Source of the DNA: an uncultured Kocuria sp.
GTDB taxonomy: Bacteria > Actinomycetota > Actinomycetes > Actinomycetales > Micrococcaceae
Direction: 5' to 3'
NCBI RefSeq assembly: GCF_947500125.1
Contig: NZ_CANMRA010000012.1
Span: 57,407 to 121,406, forward strand
Length of the DNA: 64,000 nucleotides
Shown: piece after piece, positions 35,214-42,442 of the stretch
Layout: each line of letters opens with the position of its first letter
How positions within the stretch are numbered: the stretch's first letter is position 1
Made by a program: the position numbers and the translations under genes
Notes under the pieces: generated by a model
The model's input: only the letters and a program-made list of their open reading frames with translations
What the model was told of the DNA's origin: nothing
The model's database searches: none

Positions 35214-35260
35214 TATGTCCATACATTCTATTGACATCTGTGATCCGGGTCACCCAGGAT
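35214..35260 (+). promoter_or_regulatory. Shared operator, CRP/GlxR-like site and promoter of the ABC operon
   Basis: TATGTCCATACA (35214-35225) matches the motif at 20532 apart from the two central bases. TTGACA (35231-35236) and CAGGAT (35255-35260), 18 bases apart, form a candidate promoter for the ABC operon. Between them, TGTGATCCGGGTCACC (35239-35254) fits the CRP/GlxR consensus TGTGA-N6-TCACA at nine of ten defined positions. Sitting between -35 and -10, it would more likely repress than activate this promoter. Confidence 0.65.
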
Positions 35261-35331
35261 GATCCCCAAGCGGACGGCCGAGGCGGCGCCCGGAGGCGCG
35301 AGGCCCCGCAACAACACGAGGAGAACTTCCC

Positions 35332-36360
35332 ATGACTGCACGACGTCCTTCCCCCGAGAGCCTGCGGCCGAGGGCGCCCCGGCGTCTCCTGGCGGCCGCC
35401 GCCCTGCTGGTCCCGGCCATGGCGCTCGCCGGCTGCTCGTCCGAGGGCGGCCGGGAGACCACGGCCGCGGGCGAGGGCGGCGGCGGCCAGGTGGCCCAGA
35501 CCGAGCAGATCAAGATCGCCATGATCACGCACGCCGCCCCGGGCGACACGTTCTGGGACCGGATCCGCGCGGGCGCCGAGGAGGCCTCGGCGAAGGACAA
35601 CGTGGAGTTCCTCTACGCCTCCGATCCCGAGGGCGGGCGCCAGGCCCAGCTCGTGCAGCAGTACATCGACCAGGGCGTCGACGGGATCGCCGTGACCCTG
35701 GCCAAGCCCGACGCCCTGCGGGACGTGCTGGCCCAGGCCGAGGAGGCCGGGATCCCGGTGGTGACCCTCAACGCCGGCGAGAACGAGTTCGAGGACCTCG
35801 GCGCGTTCGCGCACTTCGGGTCCGACGAGCAGCTGGCCGGGCAGACGGCGGGGGAGCGGCTCAAGGAGGAGGGCCTGCAGCACCCGATCTGCGTGATCCA
35901 GGAGCAGGGCCACGTGGGCCTCGAGGCCCGGTGCGCCGGCGTCAAGGAGGAGCTGCCGGAGACGGAGATCCTCTACGTGCAGGGCACGGACATGACCCAG
36001 GTGTCCTCGACCGCCACGGCCAAGCTGCAGGCCTCGACGGAGGCCGACTCGATCATCGGGCTCGGCGCGCCCTACACGATGACCCTGCTCGAGGCGAAGG
36101 AATCGGCCGGCAGCGACGCGACCGTCGCGTCCTTCGACATGAACGGCGACCTCGCCCAGGCCGTCGTCGACGGCGACGTGCTGTTCACCATCGACCAGCA
36201 GCCGTGGCTGCAGGGCTACCTGTCCGTGGACTCCCTGTGGCAGAACCACCGGGGCGCCTTCAAGATCGGCGGCGGCCAGGCGACGCTCACGGGTCCCGCC
36301 GTCGTGGACTCGTCGAACGCCGAGGACGTCCTCGAGTACGCGAACGAGGGCATCCGCTGA
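35332..36360 (+). CDS. ABC transporter sugar-binding lipoprotein
   Basis: 342 residues from ATG 35332. A twin-Arg-containing, hydrophobic signal ends in the lipobox LAGC (about residues 32-35), so the mature protein should be lipid-anchored. Residues about 58-342 are a ribose-binding-type periplasmic fold: IKIAMITHAAPGDTFWDRIRAG, VDGIAVTLAKPDAL, GIPVVTLNAGENEF and FDMNGDLAQAVVDGDVLFTIDQQPW. It is first in an operon with permease and ATPase genes and resembles the FrcB-type binding proteins. Position beside gntR-iolB suggests inositol or a related polyol as ligand. Confidence 0.93.
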   Translation: MTARRPSPESLRPRAPRRLLAAAALLVPAMALAGCSSEGGRETTAAGEGGGGQVAQTEQIKIAMITHAAPGDTFWDRIRAGAEEASAKDNVEFLYASDPEGGRQAQLVQQYIDQGVDGIAVTLAKPDALRDVLAQAEEAGIPVVTLNAGENEFEDLGAFAHFGSDEQLAGQTAGERLKEEGLQHPICVIQEQGHVGLEARCAGVKEELPETEILYVQGTDMTQVSSTATAKLQASTEADSIIGLGAPYTMTLLEAKESAGSDATVASFDMNGDLAQAVVDGDVLFTIDQQPWLQGYLSVDSLWQNHRGAFKIGGGQATLTGPAVVDSSNAEDVLEYANEGIR

Positions 36361-36389
36361 GCGGGCCCGGGAACCAGGAGCAGAAGACC

Positions 36390-37490
36390 ATGACCTCCAC
36401 CCGTACACCGGCCGCCGCACCGGCGCCGGACCGCGGCTCCTCCGGAGCCCCCTCCACGCCCACCGCCGCGGCCCCGGCCGACGAGCGCATCCAGACCAAG
36501 GGCCTGCTGGGCACCTTCCTGGCCCGCCCCGAGATCGGGGCGCTGGTCGGGGCGATCGTGGTGGCGCTGTTCTTCGCCGTCGCCGCCCCCTCGATCACCC
36601 AGGCCCAGTCCATCTCCACCGTCCTCTACGGGGCCTCGACCATCGGGATCATGGTGGTGGGGGTGTCCCTGCTGATGATCGGCGGGGAGTTCGACCTCTC
36701 CACCGGGGTGGCCGTGATCACCTCCGCGCTGGCCGCCTCGATGTTCAGCTGGTTCTTCGCCGTCAACGTCTGGGTCGGGGTGGGCATCGCCCTGCTGACC
36801 TCGCTGGCGATCGGACTGATCAACGGCTGGCTGCTGATGCGCACCAAGCTGCCCTCCTTCATCGTGACCCTGTCGACGTTCCTCATGCTCACGGGGCTCA
36901 ACCTCGCCCTGACCCGGCTGATCGGCGGCTCCGTCTCCTCGCCCTCGATCAGCACCATGGACGGCTTCGCCTCCGCCAAGGCGATCTTCGCCTCCTCGGT
37001 CACCATCGCCGGGGTGAACGTGCGGATCACGGTCTTCTACTGGATCGCCCTGGTGGCGGTCGCCACGTTCATCCTGCTCAAGACGAGGATCGGCAACTGG
37101 ATCTTCGCCGTGGGCGGGGACGAGAACGCCGCCCGCGCCGTGGGTGTCCCGGTGGCGAAGACCAAGATCGGGCTGTTCATGGGCGTGGGCCTGTGCGGCT
37201 GGCTGCTGGGCATGCACAACCTCTTCGCCTTCGACTCCGTGCAGTCCGGGGAGGGCGTGGGCAACGAGTTCCTGTACATCATCGGCGCCGTGATCGGCGG
37301 GTGCCTGCTCACCGGCGGCTTCGGCTCCGCGATCGGCGGTGCCCTGGGCGCGCTGATCTTCGGCATCGCCTCCCGCGGCATCGTCTACGCCGAGTGGAAC
37401 CCGGACTGGTTCAAGTTCTTCCTGGGCCTGATGCTGCTGCTGGCCACCATCGTGAACATGTACGTGCGCAAGCGCGTCGAGAGGAAGTAG
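36390..37490 (+). CDS. ABC transporter permease (CUT2, FrcC-like)
   Basis: 366 residues from ATG 36390. A 35-residue Pro/Ala-rich N-terminus is followed by about nine to ten membrane helices. Family signatures include LMIGGEFDLSTGVAV in the early helices, LPSFIVTLSTFLMLTG, FAVGGDENAARAVGVPVAKTK (the cytoplasmic coupling loop) and IIGAVIGGCLLTGGFGSAIGG. CUT2 permeases usually homodimerise. The gene begins 29 bases after the binding-protein stop, and the ATPase GTG start abuts its stop codon. Confidence 0.93.
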   Translation: MTSTRTPAAAPAPDRGSSGAPSTPTAAAPADERIQTKGLLGTFLARPEIGALVGAIVVALFFAVAAPSITQAQSISTVLYGASTIGIMVVGVSLLMIGGEFDLSTGVAVITSALAASMFSWFFAVNVWVGVGIALLTSLAIGLINGWLLMRTKLPSFIVTLSTFLMLTGLNLALTRLIGGSVSSPSISTMDGFASAKAIFASSVTIAGVNVRITVFYWIALVAVATFILLKTRIGNWIFAVGGDENAARAVGVPVAKTKIGLFMGVGLCGWLLGMHNLFAFDSVQSGEGVGNEFLYIIGAVIGGCLLTGGFGSAIGGALGALIFGIASRGIVYAEWNPDWFKFFLGLMLLLATIVNMYVRKRVERK

Positions 37491-38384
37491 GTGACCACCG
37501 TGTCGACGCAGAACACGCCCACGGGCGCCACCACCGACACCGCCGCGCCCCTGGTGGAGCTCGCGGACGTCGGCAAGCGCTACGGCAACATCATCGCCCT
37601 GCGCGAGGTCACCATGACCGTCGACGCCGGGAAGGTCACCTGCGTGCTCGGTGACAACGGGGCCGGCAAGTCCACCCTGATCAAGATCATCGCCGGACTG
37701 CACCAGCACACCGACGGGACCCTGCGGGTCGGCGGGGAGGAGACCACCTTCACCTCGCCCCGGCAGGCCCTCGACGCCGGGATCGCCACCGTCTACCAGG
37801 ACCTGGCCGTGGTCCCGCTGATGCCGGTGTGGCGCAACTTCTTCCTCGGCTCCGAGCTCACCACCGGGTTCGGGCCGTTCAAGCGCCTGGACGTGGCGAG
37901 GATGAAGGAGACCACCAAGGCCGAGCTCGCCGACATGGGCATCGACCTGCGCGACGTGGACCAGCCCATCGGGACGCTGTCCGGCGGCGAGCGCCAGTGC
38001 GTGGCCATCGCCCGCGCGGTGCACTTCGGGGCGAAGGTGCTGATCCTCGACGAGCCCACCGCGGCCCTGGGCGTGAAGCAGTCCGGGGTGGTGCTGCGCT
38101 ACATCCTCCAGGCCAAGGAACGCGGCCTGGGGGTGGTGTTCATCACCCACAACCCGCACCACGCCTACCCGGTGGGGGACCGGTTCCTGCTGCTCAAGCG
38201 CGGGCGGTCCATCGGCTACTACGAGAAGAAGGACATCCTGCTCGGGGACCTCACCGCCCAGATGGCCGGTGGTGCGGAGCTGGAGGAGCTCACCCACGAG
38301 CTCGAGCAGCTCGGCGGGCACACCTCCCAGATGCAGCAGGTCCAGGCCGGCATGGCCGAGTCCCAGGCCCGCCCCCGCGCCTGA
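37491..38384 (+). CDS. ABC transporter ATP-binding protein (single-domain, FrcA-like)
   Basis: 297 residues from GTG 37491. One nucleotide-binding domain only: Walker [10 protein letters not shown] near residue 54, signature LSGGERQ, Walker [13 protein letters not shown] and the switch His in [11 protein letters not shown]. Typical CUT2 ATPases such as RbsA carry two such domains in about 500 residues, so this belongs to the half-size FrcA type that works as a homodimer. The tail after residue 255 is Glu/Gln-rich and possibly coiled. It abuts the permease gene, so all three transporter genes are one operon. Confidence 0.94.
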   Translation: MTTVSTQNTPTGATTDTAAPLVELADVGKRYGNIIALREVTMTVDAGKVTCVLGDNGAGKSTLIKIIAGLHQHTDGTLRVGGEETTFTSPRQALDAGIATVYQDLAVVPLMPVWRNFFLGSELTTGFGPFKRLDVARMKETTKAELADMGIDLRDVDQPIGTLSGGERQCVAIARAVHFGAKVLILDEPTAALGVKQSGVVLRYILQAKERGLGVVFITHNPHHAYPVGDRFLLLKRGRSIGYYEKKDILLGDLTAQMAGGAELEELTHELEQLGGHTSQMQQVQAGMAESQARPRA

Positions 38385-38392
38385 CCAGACCC

Positions 38393-38430
38393 CGGCCCCG
38401 CGCCCCCGGAGAACTCCGGGCGCGGGGCCG
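38393..38430 (+). other. Hairpin after the ABC ATPase gene
   Basis: CGGCCCCGCGCCC pairs with GGGCGCGGGGCCG, and an inner CGGAG/CTCCG extends it, giving a stem of about 18 bp with one bulge. It starts nine bases after the stop and lies before the next same-strand gene, so it may reduce read-through or stabilise the transporter mRNA. Confidence 0.72.
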
Positions 38431-38469
38431 GTCCCACACCAGCCCTCCCTGTCGAAAGGACTCCCCGCC

Positions 38470-39531
38470 ATGACCGTCCGGATCGGACTGATCGGCGCCG
38501 GCCGCATCGGCGCCATGCACGCCGCCCACCTCGCCGCCCTGCGCGATCCCGGCGGTGAGCCGGCGGTGCGGCTGAGCATCGTGGACGCCGTGTCCGAGCA
38601 GGCGGCCGTTGTGGCCGGCCGGACGGGGGCGGTGCCGCTGCCCACGGTCGAGTCGTTGCTCGAGGACGGGGTGGACGGCCTCGTCGTGGCGACCGGCACG
38701 GCCACGCACCCGGGGCTGATCCGGACGGGCCTGGCCGCGGGGCTGCCGATCTTCTGCGAGAAGCCGGTGGCGCTGTCCGTGGCGGAGGCGCTGCCCCTGC
38801 TCGACGAGATCGAGCGCGTGCAGGGCGTGGTCCAGATCGGCCACCAGCGCCGCTTCGACCCCGGCTACGTCCGGGCCCGGGAGCTGTACGCAGCGGGCGA
38901 GCTGGGCTGGCTGCACACCGTGCGCGCCGTGACCGGTGACATGACCCCGCCGCCCGTGGAGTTCCTCGCGACGTCGGGCGGGCTGTTCCGCGACTGCTCC
39001 GTGCACGACGTCGACGTCCTCCGGTGGATCACCGGCCGCGAGGTCGTGGAGGTGTACGCCCGCGGGTCCAACCGCGGGGACCCGCGGATCGGCGAGGTGG
39101 GCGACGTCGACACCGCGCTGGCCGTGCTCACCCTCGACGACGGCACGGTGGCCACCGTGGCCGCGACCCGCTACAACGGCGCGGGCCACGACGTGCGGCT
39201 CGAGCTGCAGGGCTCGAAGGGCTCGGTGGCCGTGGGGATGGACGAGCACATGGCGATGCGCTCGGCCGAGCCCGGGGTCGGGTTCCCGGCCGGGCCGCCG
39301 CACACCACGTTCCACGAGCGCTTCGCCGAGGCCTACCGCCTCGAGATGGCGGCCTTCGTGCAGGTGGTGCGCGGGGAGATCCCCAGCCCCTGCACGGCCC
39401 GCGACGCCGTGGCCGCCTCCCGGGTGGCCGACGCCGCGCAGCGCTCGCTCGAGACGGGAGTCGCCGTCCGGGTGGAGCCTCTCGGGGCGTCCGACCTCCC
39501 GGTGCGGACGGTCCGGCCGGCGCGGGCGTGA
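38470..39531 (+). CDS. Gfo/Idh/MocA oxidoreductase, inositol dehydrogenase-like (third in region)
   Basis: 353 residues from ATG 38470 behind GAAAGGA. The Rossmann motif is IGLIGAGRIGAMHAAHLAAL, the family motif FCEKPVALSVAEAL, and the catalytic region IGHQRRFDPGYVRARELY and FRDCSVHDVDVLRWITG. These closely follow the inositol 2-dehydrogenase pattern. It is downstream of the FrcBCA-type transporter and separated by a hairpin. It may oxidise the transported polyol, acting in parallel with IolG at 28154 or on another isomer such as scyllo- or D-chiro-inositol. It is convergent with purU. Confidence 0.9.
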   Translation: MTVRIGLIGAGRIGAMHAAHLAALRDPGGEPAVRLSIVDAVSEQAAVVAGRTGAVPLPTVESLLEDGVDGLVVATGTATHPGLIRTGLAAGLPIFCEKPVALSVAEALPLLDEIERVQGVVQIGHQRRFDPGYVRARELYAAGELGWLHTVRAVTGDMTPPPVEFLATSGGLFRDCSVHDVDVLRWITGREVVEVYARGSNRGDPRIGEVGDVDTALAVLTLDDGTVATVAATRYNGAGHDVRLELQGSKGSVAVGMDEHMAMRSAEPGVGFPAGPPHTTFHERFAEAYRLEMAAFVQVVRGEIPSPCTARDAVAASRVADAAQRSLETGVAVRVEPLGASDLPVRTVRPARA

Positions 39532-39565
39532 GCGCGCCCGGCCGCCCCGGGGCGCGGGGGCCGGG

Positions 39566-40432
39566 TCAGACCAGGACGATGGTGCGGTTGCCGGAGAGCA
39601 CCACGCGGCCCTCGGCGTGCCACTTCACCGCGCGGGACAGGGCCTGCATCTCGGCGTCGCGGCCCACCGCCACGAGGTCCGCGGGGGTGTGGGCGTGGTC
39701 CACGGGCATGACGCGCTGGGCGATGATCGGGCCCTCGTCGAGGTCGGCCGTCACGTAGTGGGCCGTGGCCCCCACCATCTTCACGCCCCGGGCGTAGGCC
39801 TGGTGGTAGGGCTTGGCGCCCTTGAACGAGGGCAGGAACGAGTGGTGGATGTTGATGCACCGCCCCGACAGCTCTCGGGTCAGCTCGTCGGAGAGCACCT
39901 GCATGTAGCGGGCCAGCACGACCAGCTCGACGTCGTAGCGGTCCACGAGGTCCAGCAGCCGGCCCTCGGCCTGCGGCTTGGTCCCGGCCGTGACGGGGAC
40001 GTGGTGGAAGGGGACCTCGTGCCACTCCACGAGGCTCTTGTGGTCGAGGTGGTTGGAGACCACGGCCACGATCTCGATGGGCAGCTCGCCGATCCGGGTG
40101 CGGTGCAGCAGGTCCGTCAGGCAGTGGGAGAACCGGGAGACCATCACGAGCACCCGGGTCCGGCGCTGCACGGAGACCAGCCGGAACCGCATGTCGTGCT
40201 GCTCCGCGACGGGCGCGAAGCCCTCGGTCAGGGACTCGACGGTGGCCGTGCCGGCCTCGCTGACGGTGTGGCAGCGGATGAAGAACTCGTCGGTGAACCG
40301 GTCGGAGAAGTGCTTCACGTCGAAGATGTCGCAGCCCTGCTGGGTCAGGTTCGACGTGATGGCGCTGACGAGTCCGTGGGCCTCGGGGCAGTGGACGGTC
40401 AGGACGTGTTCGACGGTCCCCTGGGCGGGCAT
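39566..40432 (-). CDS. purU: Formyltetrahydrofolate deformylase
   Basis: 288 residues from ATG 40432. Hydrolyses 10-formyl-THF to THF and formate, balancing one-carbon pools. The N-terminal ACT domain (about residues 5-85) contains VHCPEAHGLVSAITSNLTQQGCDI. The C-terminal formyltransferase-like domain has RVLVMVSRFSHCLTDLLHR and the catalytic NIHHSFLPSFKGAKPYHQAY, with Asn, His and a downstream Asp in TADLDEGPIIAQ. It is convergent with the third dehydrogenase. Its upstream region contains the inverted-repeat element at 40582. Confidence 0.95.
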   Translation of the reverse strand: MPAQGTVEHVLTVHCPEAHGLVSAITSNLTQQGCDIFDVKHFSDRFTDEFFIRCHTVSEAGTATVESLTEGFAPVAEQHDMRFRLVSVQRRTRVLVMVSRFSHCLTDLLHRTRIGELPIEIVAVVSNHLDHKSLVEWHEVPFHHVPVTAGTKPQAEGRLLDLVDRYDVELVVLARYMQVLSDELTRELSGRCINIHHSFLPSFKGAKPYHQAYARGVKMVGATAHYVTADLDEGPIIAQRVMPVDHAHTPADLVAVGRDAEMQALSRAVKWHAEGRVVLSGNRTIVLV

Positions 40433-41060
40433 GGGCGGGCTCCTCGGCGCTGGTGACGGGTGCGCCGCGCGGTGCGGCCCCGGCGAGGGCGGGCGCGGCC
40501 CTACGATCCTAGCCCCAGCGGCCAGGGGGCCGGGACCGAGTGCCGCGCAGGGCGACCGGGGCGGAGCGGGTGCGGTGTAGACCGATGGCCGCGGGAACGG
40601 GCGGTAGGAGTCCGCCCGGCGCGGGGAGAGATGCGCCTCCCATGGAGGACCCGCGGCCATCGGCAGGCGTTGCACGCCTCAACAGAGGAGAGCCGTGGGC
40701 TGAGCGGCTTTCAGAACACGGATGCCGCAGACGGTGCACCCCCCAGTGCGTCCGAATCGGTCCGATCCGTGCAATTTCCCCCATTGCTGTGGTTCTCACC
40801 ACGATCGCCACCTTATCCGAAGCGGCACCGCGTCCGCACCCGGTTTTCCCGGCGAATTCCCGGGGCGGGCCACGAACGCTCGGCAGCGGCTCTCCCGGGG
40901 GACGGCCCGACGGACCCGGCGGCGGCGGATCGGCCGGGAAACCCGCTCCCACCAGTCCGTTCGCTCTCGGGCCGGCCGCCGTGCGGTTCCGGCCCCTCCC
41001 GCGCCTGTCCCCGGAAGTGAGGACAGGATCTGTTCGCCTTCGTGACCGCCGGCGGCGGGA
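40433..41060. other. 628-bp intergenic region without a supported gene
   Basis: Open frames exist on both strands, but none has a convincing start, ribosome site or family resemblance. The part nearest purU is GC-rich leader. At 40582-40663 lies a large inverted-repeat element (separate entry), followed by a small hairpin (AGGCGTTGCACGCCT, 40665-40679) and AGCCG/CGGCT at about 40693-40711 followed by TTT. From 40720 to 40860 the sequence is less GC-rich and unstructured as far as I can see. Confidence 0.7.
40582..40663. ncRNA. Multi-branched inverted-repeat element, candidate structured RNA or leader of purU
   Basis: CCGATGGCCGCGGG (40582-40595) is perfectly complementary to 40650-40663, giving a 14-bp closing stem. 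Inside are two further hairpins: GGGCGG pairs with CCGCCC around TAGGAGT, and CCTCC pairs with GGAGG around CAT. The result is a junction-like fold with a roughly 20-base unpaired purine-rich stretch (GCGCGGGGAGAGATGCG). On the minus strand it would lie about 150 bases ahead of purU. It matches no riboswitch class I know (glycine, ZTP and THF were considered). The strand is unknown. Confidence 0.5.
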
Positions 41061-42200
41061 TCAGGCGACGCTCGTGTTGAACAGCAGCCCGAGGAGGTAG
41101 GTGGCCAGGGCGGCGCCGTAGCCGATGGCCAGCTGGCGCAGCCCGCGCTTCCAGGGGGAGGCCCCGGAGAGCAGGCCGACCAGGCCTCCGGTGACCAGCA
41201 GGGCGATCCCGACCAGGACGAGGGCCACGACCATCGCGGGCACCCCCGTGAGACCCGCGAGGTACGGCAGGATCGGGATGATCGCTCCGGAGGCGAAGAA
41301 GCAGAAGCTGGACGCCGCCGCGCCCAGGTCCGTGCCCAGCGCCATGGTGGAGTGCGGCGCCGGCTCGTCCGCGACGGTGTCCTGGAAGGACCGGGAGGGG
41401 TCGCAGTCGCACTCGAAGAAGCCCAGCCGCTCCGCGGCGCGGTGCTCGGCGGCCTCCTCGCTCATGCCCCGCGCCCGGTAGATCAGCACGAGCTCGTTGG
41501 CGTCGAGGTCCAGGTTCGGCGCCACGTGCAGCGTCACCTGGGTCGGCTGGGAGGCGTCGAGCAGCTCGCGCTGCGAGCGCACGGACACGAACTCCCCGGC
41601 GCCCATGGACAGCGCGCCCGCCAGCAGGCCGGCGATCCCCGCGAAGAGCACCATCCCGGGGGAGGTCCCGGTGGCGCCCACGCCCATGACCAGCGCGAGG
41701 TTGGACACGAGGCCGTCGTTGGCGCCGAAGACCGCCGCCCGGAAGTTCCCGGACAGCTTGTGCCGGCCCTCGGTGGCGAGGGCGCGGATGATCTCCTCGT
41801 GCACGGCCTCGTCCGCCGCCATGGCGTCGGACGCGTCCTGCTCGCGGTCGTAGGGGGAGCGGCTCTCGGCGCGCTGGATCAGGGCCAGGACGAAGACGGA
41901 GCCGAAGTGCGTGGCGAGGAAGATCAGCAGCCGGGAGTACAGGGACGGCCGGGCCTCGGCTCCGGCATGGGGGCCGAGCAGCCGGACCCAGTGCTCGGCG
42001 TGGCGCTGCTCGGCCTCGGCGACCTGGTGCAGGATCTCCTGCTCCCGGCCGGTGCTGCGGGCGGCGAGGAGGCGGTAGATCCGCGCCTCGGCGCGTTCCT
42101 CCGCGAGGTACTTGCGCCAGCGGCGGATCTGCCCGCGCTCGGGTCGGCTCGGGTGGGCGGTGTCCTCCCGCGAGGCGGGGGAGTCGGCGTCGGGTGTCAT
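41061..42200 (-). CDS. Erythrin-VIT1 fusion (MbfA-like) membrane metal transporter
   Basis: 379 residues from ATG 42200. Residues about 20-90 form a ferritin/rubrerythrin-like helical domain with candidate metal ligands in EERAEARIYRLLAARSTG and EAEQRHAEHWVRLL. Residues about 150-379 form a VIT1/CCC1-type domain with about five membrane helices (NFRAAVFGANDGLVSNLAL, GALSMGAGEFVSVRSQRELL, FFASGAIIPILPYLAG). This erythrin-VIT1 combination is known from MbfA-type iron exporters. The upstream manganese riboswitch argues that this one is induced by Mn2+ and exports or sequesters it. Confidence 0.92.
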   Translation of the reverse strand: MTPDADSPASREDTAHPSRPERGQIRRWRKYLAEERAEARIYRLLAARSTGREQEILHQVAEAEQRHAEHWVRLLGPHAGAEARPSLYSRLLIFLATHFGSVFVLALIQRAESRSPYDREQDASDAMAADEAVHEEIIRALATEGRHKLSGNFRAAVFGANDGLVSNLALVMGVGATGTSPGMVLFAGIAGLLAGALSMGAGEFVSVRSQRELLDASQPTQVTLHVAPNLDLDANELVLIYRARGMSEEAAEHRAAERLGFFECDCDPSRSFQDTVADEPAPHSTMALGTDLGAAASSFCFFASGAIIPILPYLAGLTGVPAMVVALVLVGIALLVTGGLVGLLSGASPWKRGLRQLAIGYGAALATYLLGLLFNTSVA

Positions 42201-42267
42201 GGGGCCTTCCTCGGGCCCGGGGCGGCACGGGGCGCGCGGGGTCCGACCGGGGGTGCGGTGTGGTCCG

Positions 42268-42374
42268 GAAGGTCTCGTTCGCCCGCGGTCACGGGTGGGC
42301 TGCCGGGACTCCTCGTCGAGACCGGGATGGCGACAGACCGACGGGTGCACGGCACCCGGGAACTACTCCCCTTC
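42268..42374 (-). promoter_or_regulatory. Manganese riboswitch (yybP-ykoY class)
   Basis: On the minus strand the element opens with GAAGGGGAGTAGTTCCCGG (42374 downward) and closes with GAACGAGACCTTC (ending 42268). GAAGG and CCTTC pair as the basal P1 stem. The GGGGAGTAG 5' end and the GAGACCTT 3' end are the hallmarks of yybP-ykoY riboswitches. CGACGAG and internal GC-rich stems lie between them. It ends 67 bases before the start of the erythrin-VIT1 gene. These RNAs bind Mn2+ and usually switch expression on. I could not compute the fold. Confidence 0.88.
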
Positions 42375-42442
42375 GCTTCCCGACGAGTGTAGACCCGCGG
42401 CGGCGCCCCCGGGATTCGGTGCGCCGAAGCCCCGCGGGCCGC

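Noticed and set aside
39566..40432. purN (phosphoribosylglycinamide formyltransferase) instead of purU
   Set aside because: An N-terminal ACT domain precedes the formyltransferase-like domain, which is diagnostic of the deformylase PurU.
40582..40663. Glycine, ZTP or THF riboswitch for the element upstream of purU
   Set aside because: The core sequences of these classes are not present; only a general junction shape is seen.
40540..41100. A protein gene of about 186 codons on the plus strand in the purU upstream gap
   Set aside because: Arg/Pro/Gly-rich translation without a ribosome site or family resemblance; a parallel frame on the other strand is equally open, typical of GC-rich noncoding DNA.
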